Assembly (NCBI GenBank): GCA_002360455.1
Contig: DEQQ01000074.1
Span: 1-16,513, forward strand
Origin: Saprospiraceae bacterium UBA3362
GTDB taxonomy: Bacteria; Bacteroidota; Bacteroidia; Chitinophagales; Saprospiraceae
Direction of reading: 5' to 3'
DNA length: 16,513 nucleotides
Below, piece after piece: positions 7,933 through 14,297 of this stretch; positions within the stretch are counted from its first letter, which is position 1, and the number at the start of each line of letters is the position of its first letter. A program made the translations under genes and the position numbers. The notes under the pieces were generated by a model. The model searched no databases. It was given only the letters and a program-made list of their open reading frames with translations, and was not told the DNA's origin.

Positions 7933-7971
7933 AACAAGAAATTCTAATCTTTATTGCAGGTTCATTTTTTG

Positions 7972-8058
7972 AATTTAAATTAAATATTAATTTAATATGT
8001 AAAAAATTAATTAATAATAAATAATACATTATAAATAAATATAATTCAAAATATTATA
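7972..8058. other. Extremely AT-rich tract upstream of panB
   Basis: In these 87 bases only three are G or C (7999, 8027 and 8047). The tract includes an inverted repeat ATTAAAT (7979-7985) and ATTTAAT (7990-7996). It sits just upstream of the panB promoter region and could act as an UP-like element, a curved segment or a nucleoid-protein site; which one cannot be read from sequence. Confidence 0.6.
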
Positions 8059-8088
8059 GGAAGTTTATCTCAAATCCATCTTTCCCTT

Positions 8089-8096
8089 TACTTTTA
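8089..8096 (+). promoter_or_regulatory. Putative -7 box of panB-mltG
   Basis: TACTTTTA differs from TAnnTTTG at the last base and ends only 4 nt before the panB ATG at 8101. If transcription starts about 5-7 nt after the box, the message would be leaderless or nearly so. Confidence 0.4.
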
Positions 8097-8100
8097 CGTC

Positions 8101-8916
8101 ATGTCAGTAAATAAAGAAATCAAGAAAATCACCACACATACCATCCAGGAGATGAAACAACGTGGTGAAAAAATTGCCATGCTTACGGCTTACGATTTTT
8201 CTATGGCGAAAATGTTGGATCAGGCCGGAATCGATATTTTGTTGGTCGGAGATTCTGCGTCCAATGTAATGGCAGGACATGAAACGACATTGCCCATCAC
8301 CTTAGACCAAATGATCTACCATGCGCAGTCGGTTGTAAGAGGAGTAGAGCGAGCATTGGTGGTGGTGGATCTTCCTTTTGGTTCTTATCAAGGCAATACC
8401 AAACGAGCACTTGAGTCTTCTATAAGGATTATGAAAGAGAGCGGAGCGCATGCTGTCAAGCTTGAGGGCGGGGCAGAAGTTGCGGATTCTGTACGGAGAA
8501 TTCTTACAGCGGGAATTCCTGTCATGGGGCATCTTGGGCTCACTCCTCAATCCATATACAAATTTGGTACCTATACTGTAAGAGCAAAAGAAGAAGCAGA
8601 AGCAAACAAGCTAAAGACGGATGCAGTGCTGTTGGAAAAATGCGGTTGCTTTGCTTTGGTGCTCGAAAAAATTCCGGCGCATCTGGCCAAAGATGTAAGC
8701 AGTTCATTGCATATTCCCACAATAGGGATTGGAGCCGGAGCAGATACCGATGGTCAGGTCTTGGTGACACATGATATGTTGGGAATCAATAAAGAATTTA
8801 CACCTCGGTTTTTGCGAAGATATTTGGATCTTTATGATCAAGTCAATGTTGCAGTTAAGCAATATACTGCTGACGTAAAAAACAAGTCATTCCCTAACGA
8901 AAAAGAGCAGTATTAA
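8101..8916 (+). CDS. panB: 3-methyl-2-oxobutanoate hydroxymethyltransferase
   Basis: PanB makes ketopantoate from 2-oxoisovalerate and 5,10-methylenetetrahydrofolate, the first committed step of pantothenate and coenzyme A synthesis, in the cytosol. The 271 residues fit the family. Visible motifs are LTAYDFSMAKMLDQAGID (28-45), LVGDSASNVMAGHETT (48-63), VVVDLPFGSYQ (87-97), AVKLEGG (118-124), and GIPVMGHLGLTPQS (138-151). Predicted Mg ligands are Asp51, Asp90 and Glu122, and the catalytic base Glu189 lies in VLEKIP. The C-terminal IGIGAGADTDGQVLV segment (208-222) is also conserved. The gene shares one base with mltG (TAATG), so the two are probably co-transcribed, though the functions are unrelated. 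No panC or panD is in the window. Confidence 0.97.
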   Translation: MSVNKEIKKITTHTIQEMKQRGEKIAMLTAYDFSMAKMLDQAGIDILLVGDSASNVMAGHETTLPITLDQMIYHAQSVVRGVERALVVVDLPFGSYQGNTKRALESSIRIMKESGAHAVKLEGGAEVADSVRRILTAGIPVMGHLGLTPQSIYKFGTYTVRAKEEAEANKLKTDAVLLEKCGCFALVLEKIPAHLAKDVSSSLHIPTIGIGAGADTDGQVLVTHDMLGINKEFTPRFLRRYLDLYDQVNVAVKQYTADVKNKSFPNEKEQY

Positions 8917-9950
8917 TGCAGAGTAGGAGGGTCAAGAAAATTGTCGCTGCGGCAATCACTTTAGTTGGATTGGGATTTAGTTTTATTTATTTTATTGGAT
9001 TCAGAAAATCTATTATTCCTGCTCAAGAAGGAATAGAAATATTGATTCAGTCTCAAACTAATTTTGAAGATTTAATTTCGGATCTCAAATCCAAACAATG
9101 TCTAGGAGACGAATTTGGATTCAGGCAGATGTCCAAAATACTTTCTTTCGGGAATGGAAAGCTCAAAGAAGGAAGATACACGGTGACCAAAGCAATGTCT
9201 AATATAGAGTTTATTAAAAAATTGAGAGCAGGAAAGCAGGATGCCGTCAAGCTAAAAATTAATAATGTAAGAGATATTGAACAGCTCTGCGGCAAATTGG
9301 GAGATCAGCTTATGGTGGACTCTGTCGGATTTGCGCAGCGTTTTTTGGACACTGTGTTTTTGGATTCATTACAGTACAAAAAGGAAACCTTTCTCTGTTT
9401 ATTTATTCCCAATACTTATGAAGTGTATTGGAACATTAAACCTGAAAAATTGATTGAAAGGATGAAAAAAGAGCATGAATCTTTTTGGTCCAAAGAGAAC
9501 AGGTTGCAGCTTATAGCCGAAAAAAATTTGAATGCAGACCAAGCTTATACCCTTGCATCGATTGTTGAGAAGGAGACCAACAACGATGGAGAACGCGCAA
9601 GGATAGCCGGAGTGTATCTCAATCGATTAAAATCCGGAATGAAACTTCAGGCAGACCCTACCGTTGTATTTGCATTGGGGCTGTTTGGAGCGCAGAGAAT
9701 ATTATTTGAGCATTTATCCACTCCGTCTCCATACAATACTTATTATACAGAGGGGATCCCGCCGGGTCCGATTTATATGCCCTCATTGTCAAGTCTGGAA
9801 GCCGTAATCCATGCAGAGGAGCATGATTATTTATTTTTTTGTGCGAAGCCGGGATACGATGGAACTCATGTTTTTGCAACCAATCTTAGCGGTCATGCTC
9901 AGAATGCAAATCAGTATCGGAAGTGGTTGGATGAGGAGAACATCAAATAG
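8916..9950 (+). CDS. mltG: Endolytic murein transglycosylase MltG
   Basis: MltG cleaves nascent peptidoglycan glycan strands at the outer face of the inner membrane and is thought to set strand ends. The 344-residue protein has an N-terminal basic stretch and one membrane helix (about residues 9-28), then a periplasmic region. The YceG/MltG catalytic core is clear: LASIVEKETNND with catalytic Glu218, followed by RARIAGVYLNRLKSGMKLQADPTV (227-250), TPSPYNTY, and GIPPGPIYMPSLSSLEA. The C-terminal DGTHVFATNLSGHAQN segment is the usual end. The ATG at 8916 overlaps the panB stop codon by one base. Its last 20 nt overlap the start of a probable broken secreted-protein gene. Confidence 0.96.
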   Translation: MQSRRVKKIVAAAITLVGLGFSFIYFIGFRKSIIPAQEGIEILIQSQTNFEDLISDLKSKQCLGDEFGFRQMSKILSFGNGKLKEGRYTVTKAMSNIEFIKKLRAGKQDAVKLKINNVRDIEQLCGKLGDQLMVDSVGFAQRFLDTVFLDSLQYKKETFLCLFIPNTYEVYWNIKPEKLIERMKKEHESFWSKENRLQLIAEKNLNADQAYTLASIVEKETNNDGERARIAGVYLNRLKSGMKLQADPTVVFALGLFGAQRILFEHLSTPSPYNTYYTEGIPPGPIYMPSLSSLEAVIHAEEHDYLFFCAKPGYDGTHVFATNLSGHAQNANQYRKWLDEENIK

Positions 9951-10145
9951 GAAACTATTTTTTTCATTAGTTTATTTACTATTCCTGTCTAAGCTAATTG
10001 GTCAAAGGAGATTGATCCGGTAAAATACTCTGTATTCGCATTATATAGATTCAACACTATTAGTCACAAATTTTATTCGGATAGTTTTTTTTGTTCAATT
10101 AATGAAAGTTCAGTCCTCATTATGAAGACTATTCTTACTGCCTAA
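9931..10145 (+). pseudogene. Frameshifted small secreted-protein gene
   Basis: An ATG at 9931, out of frame with the mltG end, encodes a textbook signal peptide: MRRTSNRK, then LFFSLVYLLFLSKLIGQ. The frame stops at 10021-10023 after 30 codons. In the -1 frame, open from 9993 to a TAA at 10143-10145, the sequence continues as SKEIDPVKYSVFALYRFN and about 30 more residues. Joining the frames somewhere between 9993 and 10020 gives a secreted protein of about 70 residues with an AxQ/GQ-type cleavage region. A strong intrinsic terminator follows 31 nt after the second stop. The arrangement fits a decayed third gene of the panB-mltG unit. A sequencing error or a genuine recoding event are alternatives. 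No family is recognised. Confidence 0.45.
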
Positions 10146-10176
10146 AGTTTAAGTCCGACAGCATAGGTCAAAGCAG

Positions 10177-10213
10177 ATTTTAGCTTGATGCTATAGAGGC
10201 TAAAATTTTTTTT
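10177..10213 (+). terminator. Rho-independent terminator
   Basis: ATTTTAGC (10177-10184) and GCTAAAAT (10199-10206) form an 8-bp stem with a 14-nt loop, followed by a run of eight T (10206-10213). It would end transcription of panB-mltG and the broken gene behind them. Confidence 0.72.
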
Positions 10214-10220
10214 AATAATT

Positions 10221-10254
10221 TACTACGAAGTATTTCGTATTTGTAGTATACTTG
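10221..10254 (+). promoter_or_regulatory. Nested-palindrome operator overlapping a promoter
   Basis: Two inverted repeats lie upstream of the beta-barrel gene: an outer TACTAC (10221-10226) with GTAGTA (10243-10248), and an inner TACGAA (10224-10229) with TTCGTA (10234-10239). The outer TACTAC/GTAGTA arms resemble BlaI/MecI-family half-sites. A -7-like TATACTTG (10247-10254) overlaps the right arm, so a bound repressor would block the polymerase. No BlaI/MecI gene is in the window; the regulator assignment is an inference. Confidence 0.5.
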
Positions 10255-10289
10255 CACTTTAAATTATTCATTTCATAAAAATCAAACTT

Positions 10290-12707
10290 ATGCATTGGCA
10301 TGGGCTGGCCATTCTTTGGCTATTTTGTAATCCGCTATTTTCGCAAGGAAATATAGTTCTTGAGGGTAGAATTGTAGATAGCACTTCGGCTTCATTAGCA
10401 GACATTGTTGTACAACTCTTACAAGCGCAAGATTCTGCTTTGGTCAAAACAGATATAAGCAATAACGAAGGCCGCTTTACATACAATCAAGTGAAGCAGG
10501 GGAACTATTACCTCTATTTTCATGGCATAGGATACAGAGCGGAGTTCCGCTTTGTGGATTTGTCACAAGGACAGGAACGTTATGATGCCGGAAGCATCCA
10601 GCTTAACGCTTTATCTCAAAACTTAAAGGAAGTTGAAATTGTATCTCGAAAATCATTTCTGGAGCGGCAGGCAGATAAATTGTTTATGAATGTAGAAAAC
10701 AGCATACACAGTGCAGGAAATTCTGCGCTTGAGCTCTTACAGAAAGCACCGGGCGTTGTAGTAAACCAAGATCAGTCGATAGCCATTTCAGGCAAACAGT
10801 CTGTGATTATTTCTATAGATGGTCGCAAGGTACAACTCTCCGGAGTAGACTTGATGAACTATCTGCGCACAATTCAATCCTCTAATATTTCGAAAATTGA
10901 AATCATTGCAAACCCTTCTGCAAAATATGATGCCGAAGGCAATGCAGGAATTATAGATATCAAGTTGAAAAAGGATAATAGAGAAGGCTTTAATGGGAAT
11001 ACAAATCTAAGTCTTGGGCAAGGTAAATATTTCAAACCCGCCGCTGGTGTAAATGCTAATTTTAGAAAAAATAAAGTGAATCTTTATGGCAATTATTCTT
11101 ATTCCAAACCGGATAATTTTACTAATTTCTACATCAACAGGCAATTTTTTAATTCACAACGCGAGGTAAATTCAATTTTCGATCAGTCCAGTAATATAAA
11201 ACAGGGATTTCAATCTCATTCTGTAAAGCTTGGAGTAGATTATTATTTTAATCCTAAAATAATTTTAGGGTCTTTTTTATTTCTCAATAACGGCGATGTC
11301 ATAAGGGATGGACAATCCAATTCCCTTATTTCAAACCAGGCTCAACAATTGCAGTATAGTACGAAAACCAAACAATACTTAACTGATGATAAAATTAATG
11401 CTCTTGCGAACATTAATTTCAAAAGAAGCTTTGAAAAATTGAGTAAGGAACTCAGTCTTGATTTGGACTATGGAAATTATAAATTGCATACTGAACAAGA
11501 TTTTAAAAATCAGTACTTGGATCCCAATGCTATTTTATTTGATTCGTCTTATTTAAACTCCCTACAGAATGGAGGAATTGATGTGTATTCTGCCAAATTG
11601 GATTACAGTCAAATGATCAAAAAAGTAAAAATAGAGACCGGCGCAAAGTTGAGTTTAGTCCATACAGAAAATGATCTTCGTTTTTATAATTTGATCAATG
11701 ACAAACCAAGTTTTGATTCTGTCAACTCAAGTACATTTTCCTATAAGGAGAATATCAATGCCGCTTATTTGATCTTGAATTCGGAGTACAGGAATATTGA
11801 ATATCAGATCGGATTGCGGATGGAGCAAACTTATTCTAAAGGATTACAGCACAACTCCCAACAGGCATTTTCTCGACATTTGATCAATTTTTTTCCCAGC
11901 TTTTTAGTTCATTATAAAAAGTGGAAAAACAATGATGTCTCTTTTTCTTATACCAGGCGAATTGATCGACCAAGTTTTAGACAATTACAGCCGTTTAGAA
12001 TTTTTGTAGATCCTTACACTTATGTTGTTGGGGATCCAAAATTGCAGCCCAGTCTGACCCATTCATTCCAACTTTCCAATACATTCTTTGGGAAAATATT
12101 GACCGAGTTCAACTACAGTGTTAGCGAAAACGTAATCACGGATGTTTTTACACAGGATGACAGTACGAAAATATCCTATCAAAGTCCGGCAAATATTAAT
12201 GACTCCAAGTCATATACCCTTACTTTTAGCATTCCTATTCAAAAGGTGAAATGGTTGAACTCGAATGTTGACCTTTCAGGATTTCATACTTCTTATGATG
12301 GACCATTGGGCAATGCTACGGTTTCCAATTATAGTTACAGTTGGTATGTCAATATGCAAAACTCAATATTACTGCCCAATAACTGGACCGGAGAAATTTC
12401 ATTTTTTTATCAGTCCAAGATGGCATGGGGTCAATTTACAATATTGGAACTTAGTCAATTGAACCTTGGCATTCAGAAGCAAAGTAAGAATAAACTGTCC
12501 ACTTACAAACTTGCTGTCAGCGATCTTTTTCATAAAAATAAAATCAGAGTTGTTGTAGATCAAGACAATCAGAAGTTTCACACAGATAGAAACTGGGACT
12601 CTACTGTGGCTACCTTTAGCTACTCATATCGTTTTGGAAAGTCAAGTGTGCAGAGAGCTCGCCAAAGGCAGTCCGGAATGGAAGATGAAAAAAGAAGAGC
12701 AGGGTAG
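10290..12707 (+). CDS. Outer-membrane beta-barrel protein, TonB-receptor-like
   Basis: The 805-residue product has a signal peptide (residues 1-19, ending ...CNPLFSQ), a carboxypeptidase-regulatory-like Ig fold (about 22-105, with LEGRIVDSTSASLADIVVQL), a plug-like region (about 110-235, with NSALELLQKAPGVVVNQDQS and ISIDGRKVQL), and a long strand-rich barrel to about residue 785. The plug pattern ANPSAKYDAEGNAGIIDI (207-224) is typical of the Bacteroidota outer membrane beta-barrel family (PF14905-like) rather than classical siderophore receptors. The tail after the last strand is basic and polar (RARQRQSGMEDEKRRAG), as often seen in this family. No SusD partner is adjacent, so substrate is unknown. 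It has its own regulated-looking promoter and a leader of about 35 nt after the -7 box. Confidence 0.88.
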   Translation: MHWHGLAILWLFCNPLFSQGNIVLEGRIVDSTSASLADIVVQLLQAQDSALVKTDISNNEGRFTYNQVKQGNYYLYFHGIGYRAEFRFVDLSQGQERYDAGSIQLNALSQNLKEVEIVSRKSFLERQADKLFMNVENSIHSAGNSALELLQKAPGVVVNQDQSIAISGKQSVIISIDGRKVQLSGVDLMNYLRTIQSSNISKIEIIANPSAKYDAEGNAGIIDIKLKKDNREGFNGNTNLSLGQGKYFKPAAGVNANFRKNKVNLYGNYSYSKPDNFTNFYINRQFFNSQREVNSIFDQSSNIKQGFQSHSVKLGVDYYFNPKIILGSFLFLNNGDVIRDGQSNSLISNQAQQLQYSTKTKQYLTDDKINALANINFKRSFEKLSKELSLDLDYGNYKLHTEQDFKNQYLDPNAILFDSSYLNSLQNGGIDVYSAKLDYSQMIKKVKIETGAKLSLVHTENDLRFYNLINDKPSFDSVNSSTFSYKENINAAYLILNSEYRNIEYQIGLRMEQTYSKGLQHNSQQAFSRHLINFFPSFLVHYKKWKNNDVSFSYTRRIDRPSFRQLQPFRIFVDPYTYVVGDPKLQPSLTHSFQLSNTFFGKILTEFNYSVSENVITDVFTQDDSTKISYQSPANINDSKSYTLTFSIPIQKVKWLNSNVDLSGFHTSYDGPLGNATVSNYSYSWYVNMQNSILLPNNWTGEISFFYQSKMAWGQFTILELSQLNLGIQKQSKNKLSTYKLAVSDLFHKNKIRVVVDQDNQKFHTDRNWDSTVATFSYSYRFGKSSVQRARQRQSGMEDEKRRAG

Positions 12708-12842
12708 CGGTGTAATTAAATGTATAGACTAAATAGATTCTGCAGCGATTAGGTAAAATTTTAGCTTGAGTTCTGCATTTGGATGAAATGTTCAATATTG
12801 CATTTGGTGTTCATACTTTAACTTAAGTCGATCTTTATTTTG

Positions 12843-12995
12843 TTATTTATTGGTCTGGATCGCAAGATCGATCCCTTTTATCCATTCAGTTAATGTTACA
12901 GTTGATACGTAATAGTTGTGATTGGGTTTTGGAACTAGCGGGTCAATGGGTTCATACAGTTTATTTTGAAAATGTTGCCGAAGCTCCTTGTTCAT
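12843..12995 (-). CDS. Small unrecognised ORF or gene remnant, 50 aa
   Basis: A 50-codon ATG-to-TAA frame with a protein-like composition: an amphipathic start MNKELRQHFQNKLYEPIDPL, then VPKPNHNYYVSTVTLTEWIK. The frame stays open for eight codons upstream of the ATG to a TGA, again with plausible residues, so it may be the C-terminal part of a decayed gene. No ribosome binding site or -7 box is evident. It has the same orientation as the VOC and protease genes to its right. No family is recognised. Confidence 0.35.
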   Translation of the reverse strand: MNKELRQHFQNKLYEPIDPLVPKPNHNYYVSTVTLTEWIKGIDLAIQTNK

Positions 12996-13132
12996 AAATA
13001 GAAAATTGTGGAGAATTCAAAAAATTACTTCTTATTTTTTGTAGAAAAAGAATGAGCTCAAAACTTCCATCATTTTTTTGCAAAACCAGCTAAATAGGAC
13101 ACTCTGCTCTTGGCTTCAAATGTGTCGCTGGA

Positions 13133-13240
13133 CACCGTATAACAGTAAGCTAATATGTTTTTTTCTTTATTCGCTGAATTGTTTATCCAGCCTTCGCTCT
13201 GTGTCAAGGTTATTTCTATATGGGTGGATGTTATAGCGGG
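13133..13240 (-). repeat. attC-like inverted-repeat region after the VOC gene
   Basis: TATAACA at 13138-13144 and TGTTATA at 13229-13235 are perfect 7-bp inverted arms 84 bp apart. Outer ACC (13134-13136) and GGT (13239-13241) extend the pairing if unpaired bases are allowed, as in integron attC sites. Read on the reverse strand the order is ...TATAAC...GTTATA..., like R'' and R' cores, although the match to the strict RYYYAAC/GTTRRRY consensus is imperfect. An 18-bp block (13216-13233) recurs with 14 identities at 14258-14275. Confidence 0.3.
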
Positions 13241-13288
13241 TCGGCATTCTTTTCGTTATTCAATTTCAGTTAATTTTTACTGTCAAGC

Positions 13289-13753
13289 TTAGTCGATTGC
13301 TTCCCAAAGTTGAATTTTATTTCCTTCTCCATCAAGAATGTGGATAAATTTCCCATAGTCATATGTTTCCATTTTATCTACTATAGTTACACCTTCTTTT
13401 TTCAATTCTTCAACAAGTGCTTCCAAATTTTCTACTCTGTAGTTTATCATAAAATCCTTGTCAAAATATTTTGAATCTGGCGCAAATGGTGTCCATTGTG
13501 TTTGAGCTTTTGTTGAGCTATCTGCCTTTTCATACCACTCAAATGTGGCGCCATATGGATTTGTATCAAGGCCAAGGTGTTTTTGATACCATTCTGTTGT
13601 CGCTTTTGGGTCTTTGCATTTGAAAAATACACCACCAATTCCTGTTACTCTTTTCATTTTATTTTCGCTATTTTTTATTGTTACTGATTTAAAAGCGAAA
13701 CCAAGTAGAAAGGTTGTCGCGAAGGCCAAAGTTACTAAAATTGTTTTCTTCAT
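13289..13753 (-). CDS. VOC-family (glyoxalase-fold) protein with N-terminal signal/anchor
   Basis: A 154-residue protein. Residues 36-154 form a VOC (vicinal oxygen chelate) domain of the glyoxalase/bleomycin-resistance type, with GIGGVFFKCKDPKATTEWY (38-56), FMINYRVENLEALVEELKKEG (101-121) and the closing IHILDGEGNKIQLWE (137-151). The first metal-ligand position appears to be glycine rather than histidine, so metal-dependent catalysis is uncertain. Before it lies a hydrophobic stretch ILVTLAFATTFLLGFAF (5-21), a signal peptide or membrane anchor, unusual for this normally cytosolic fold. The ATG at 13753 was chosen over a TTG nine bases upstream; Met33 (start 13657) would give a bare cytosolic VOC. 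A TAAATTTG box lies 6 nt before the ATG. Confidence 0.85.
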   Translation of the reverse strand: MKKTILVTLAFATTFLLGFAFKSVTIKNSENKMKRVTGIGGVFFKCKDPKATTEWYQKHLGLDTNPYGATFEWYEKADSSTKAQTQWTPFAPDSKYFDKDFMINYRVENLEALVEELKKEGVTIVDKMETYDYGKFIHILDGEGNKIQLWEAID

Positions 13754-13759
13754 TATTAT

Positions 13760-13767
13760 CAAATTTA
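13760..13767 (-). promoter_or_regulatory. -7 box of the VOC gene
   Basis: The reverse strand reads TAAATTTG, an exact TAnnTTTG match, separated from the ATG by only ATAATA. Its position supports the ATG at 13753 as the start and implies a leaderless or near-leaderless message. A -33 TTTG is not evident. Confidence 0.5.
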
Positions 13768-13877
13768 ATTGTTTATCGTCAGTTATAGTTTTCCACGCAT
13801 ACCGCTAACGAATTAGATTATTGATTCCATAAAGTCAAAACTGAGCAACAATTCTTAATAATGGCATCAATATTTTG

Positions 13878-14042
13878 TTGAATGAAGCCTGCCTTAGAAT
13901 TGGGTACTTTAACCTATTGGGAATCGCGTTAATTGCCATAGCCTGTATTTTATACAAAAATAGCAGTTTCTATGAAATTATTATTGTTCTTATTAGTTTT
14001 TGGTTCCTCTTGGCTATTTTTTTGTCAATAATGCTGGTTTGA
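13878..14042 (+). pseudogene. Small two-helix membrane ORF lacking an ATG
   Basis: The forward frame from TTG 13878 to TGA 14042 encodes 54 residues: a polar start LNEACLRIGY, a helix with LLGIALIAIACILY (13-26), a short KNSSFYE link, and a second helix IIIVLISFWFLLAIFLSIML. The frame is open back to a TGA near 13840 but has no ATG. It may be a TTG-started small membrane protein or the remnant of a larger one. It runs against the orientation of its neighbours. The hydrophobic pattern can also arise from T-rich DNA, so confidence is low. Confidence 0.3.
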
Positions 14043-14175
14043 GCTTATTTTTGACTTTGTAATTTTCTATTTTAATTCCGTGCAGCTATAAGATTATTAT
14101 TTATTAATGCAAGCATAGGCAAATTCTTTTTGAATAATAATTCATTCATCTGTTTTAGCTTATTCATGTTTCATT

Positions 14176-14275
14176 CGCTAGTGACGGAAAGCTCATTTTA
14201 TTTGATTTTATTGTGTTGAATTTATTCACCTGGTTGCGCTTTTAATTGGGCTTTCCTCTATACGGCTATATGTTA
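14176..14275 (-). repeat. attC-like hairpin region after the protease gene
   Basis: GGAAAGCTCA (14186-14195) and TGGGCTTTCC (14247-14256) form a 10-bp stem with a single G-T type mismatch, across a 51-nt loop. Just outside the right arm is CTATACGGCTATATGTTA (14258-14275), 14 of 18 identical to the block after the VOC gene. On the left, CACTAGCGAATG (reverse strand) weakly resembles the CGTTAGCGGTATG before the VOC gene. Total size of about 100 bp matches the other region. Confidence 0.3.
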
Positions 14276-14297
14276 CCTGCTGGGCTTCTCTGTGTCG

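Larger units (their letters stand above)
12708..13288. other. Long sparse intergenic region
   Basis: No full-length gene is seen in these 581 bases. They hold a direct repeat TGCATTTGG at 12774-12782 and 12799-12807 (period 25), a 50-codon reverse ORF (12843-12995), a 21-codon reverse GTG ORF (13070-13135), a GTGTC-GCTG-GACAC hairpin (13122-13135), and an inverted-repeat region at 13133-13240 described separately. No terminator for the beta-barrel gene was found. Confidence 0.6.
13763..14297. other. Long sparse intergenic region
   Basis: These 535 bases hold no convincing full gene. Seen in it are the VOC -7 box, a CGTTAGCGG sequence on the reverse strand (13802-13810), a two-helix forward ORF without ATG (13878-14042), a 31-codon reverse ORF (14072-14167), and an attC-like hairpin region (14176-14275). 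Confidence 0.6.

Noticed and set aside
9811..10023. Full 70-codon frame overlapping the end of mltG
   Set aside because: The part before 9931 is a shadow of conserved mltG sequence; only the portion from the ATG at 9931 looks like protein (a signal peptide).
12857..12874. GGATCG/CGATCC inverted repeat
   Set aside because: Lies within the small reverse ORF, 6-bp arms only, no U tract and no position suited to control.
14072..14167. 31-codon reverse ORF (MNKLKQMNELLF...) next to the attC-like region
   Set aside because: Too short, no -7 box, and composition explained by AT-rich spacer; kept only as a mention in the intergenic entry.
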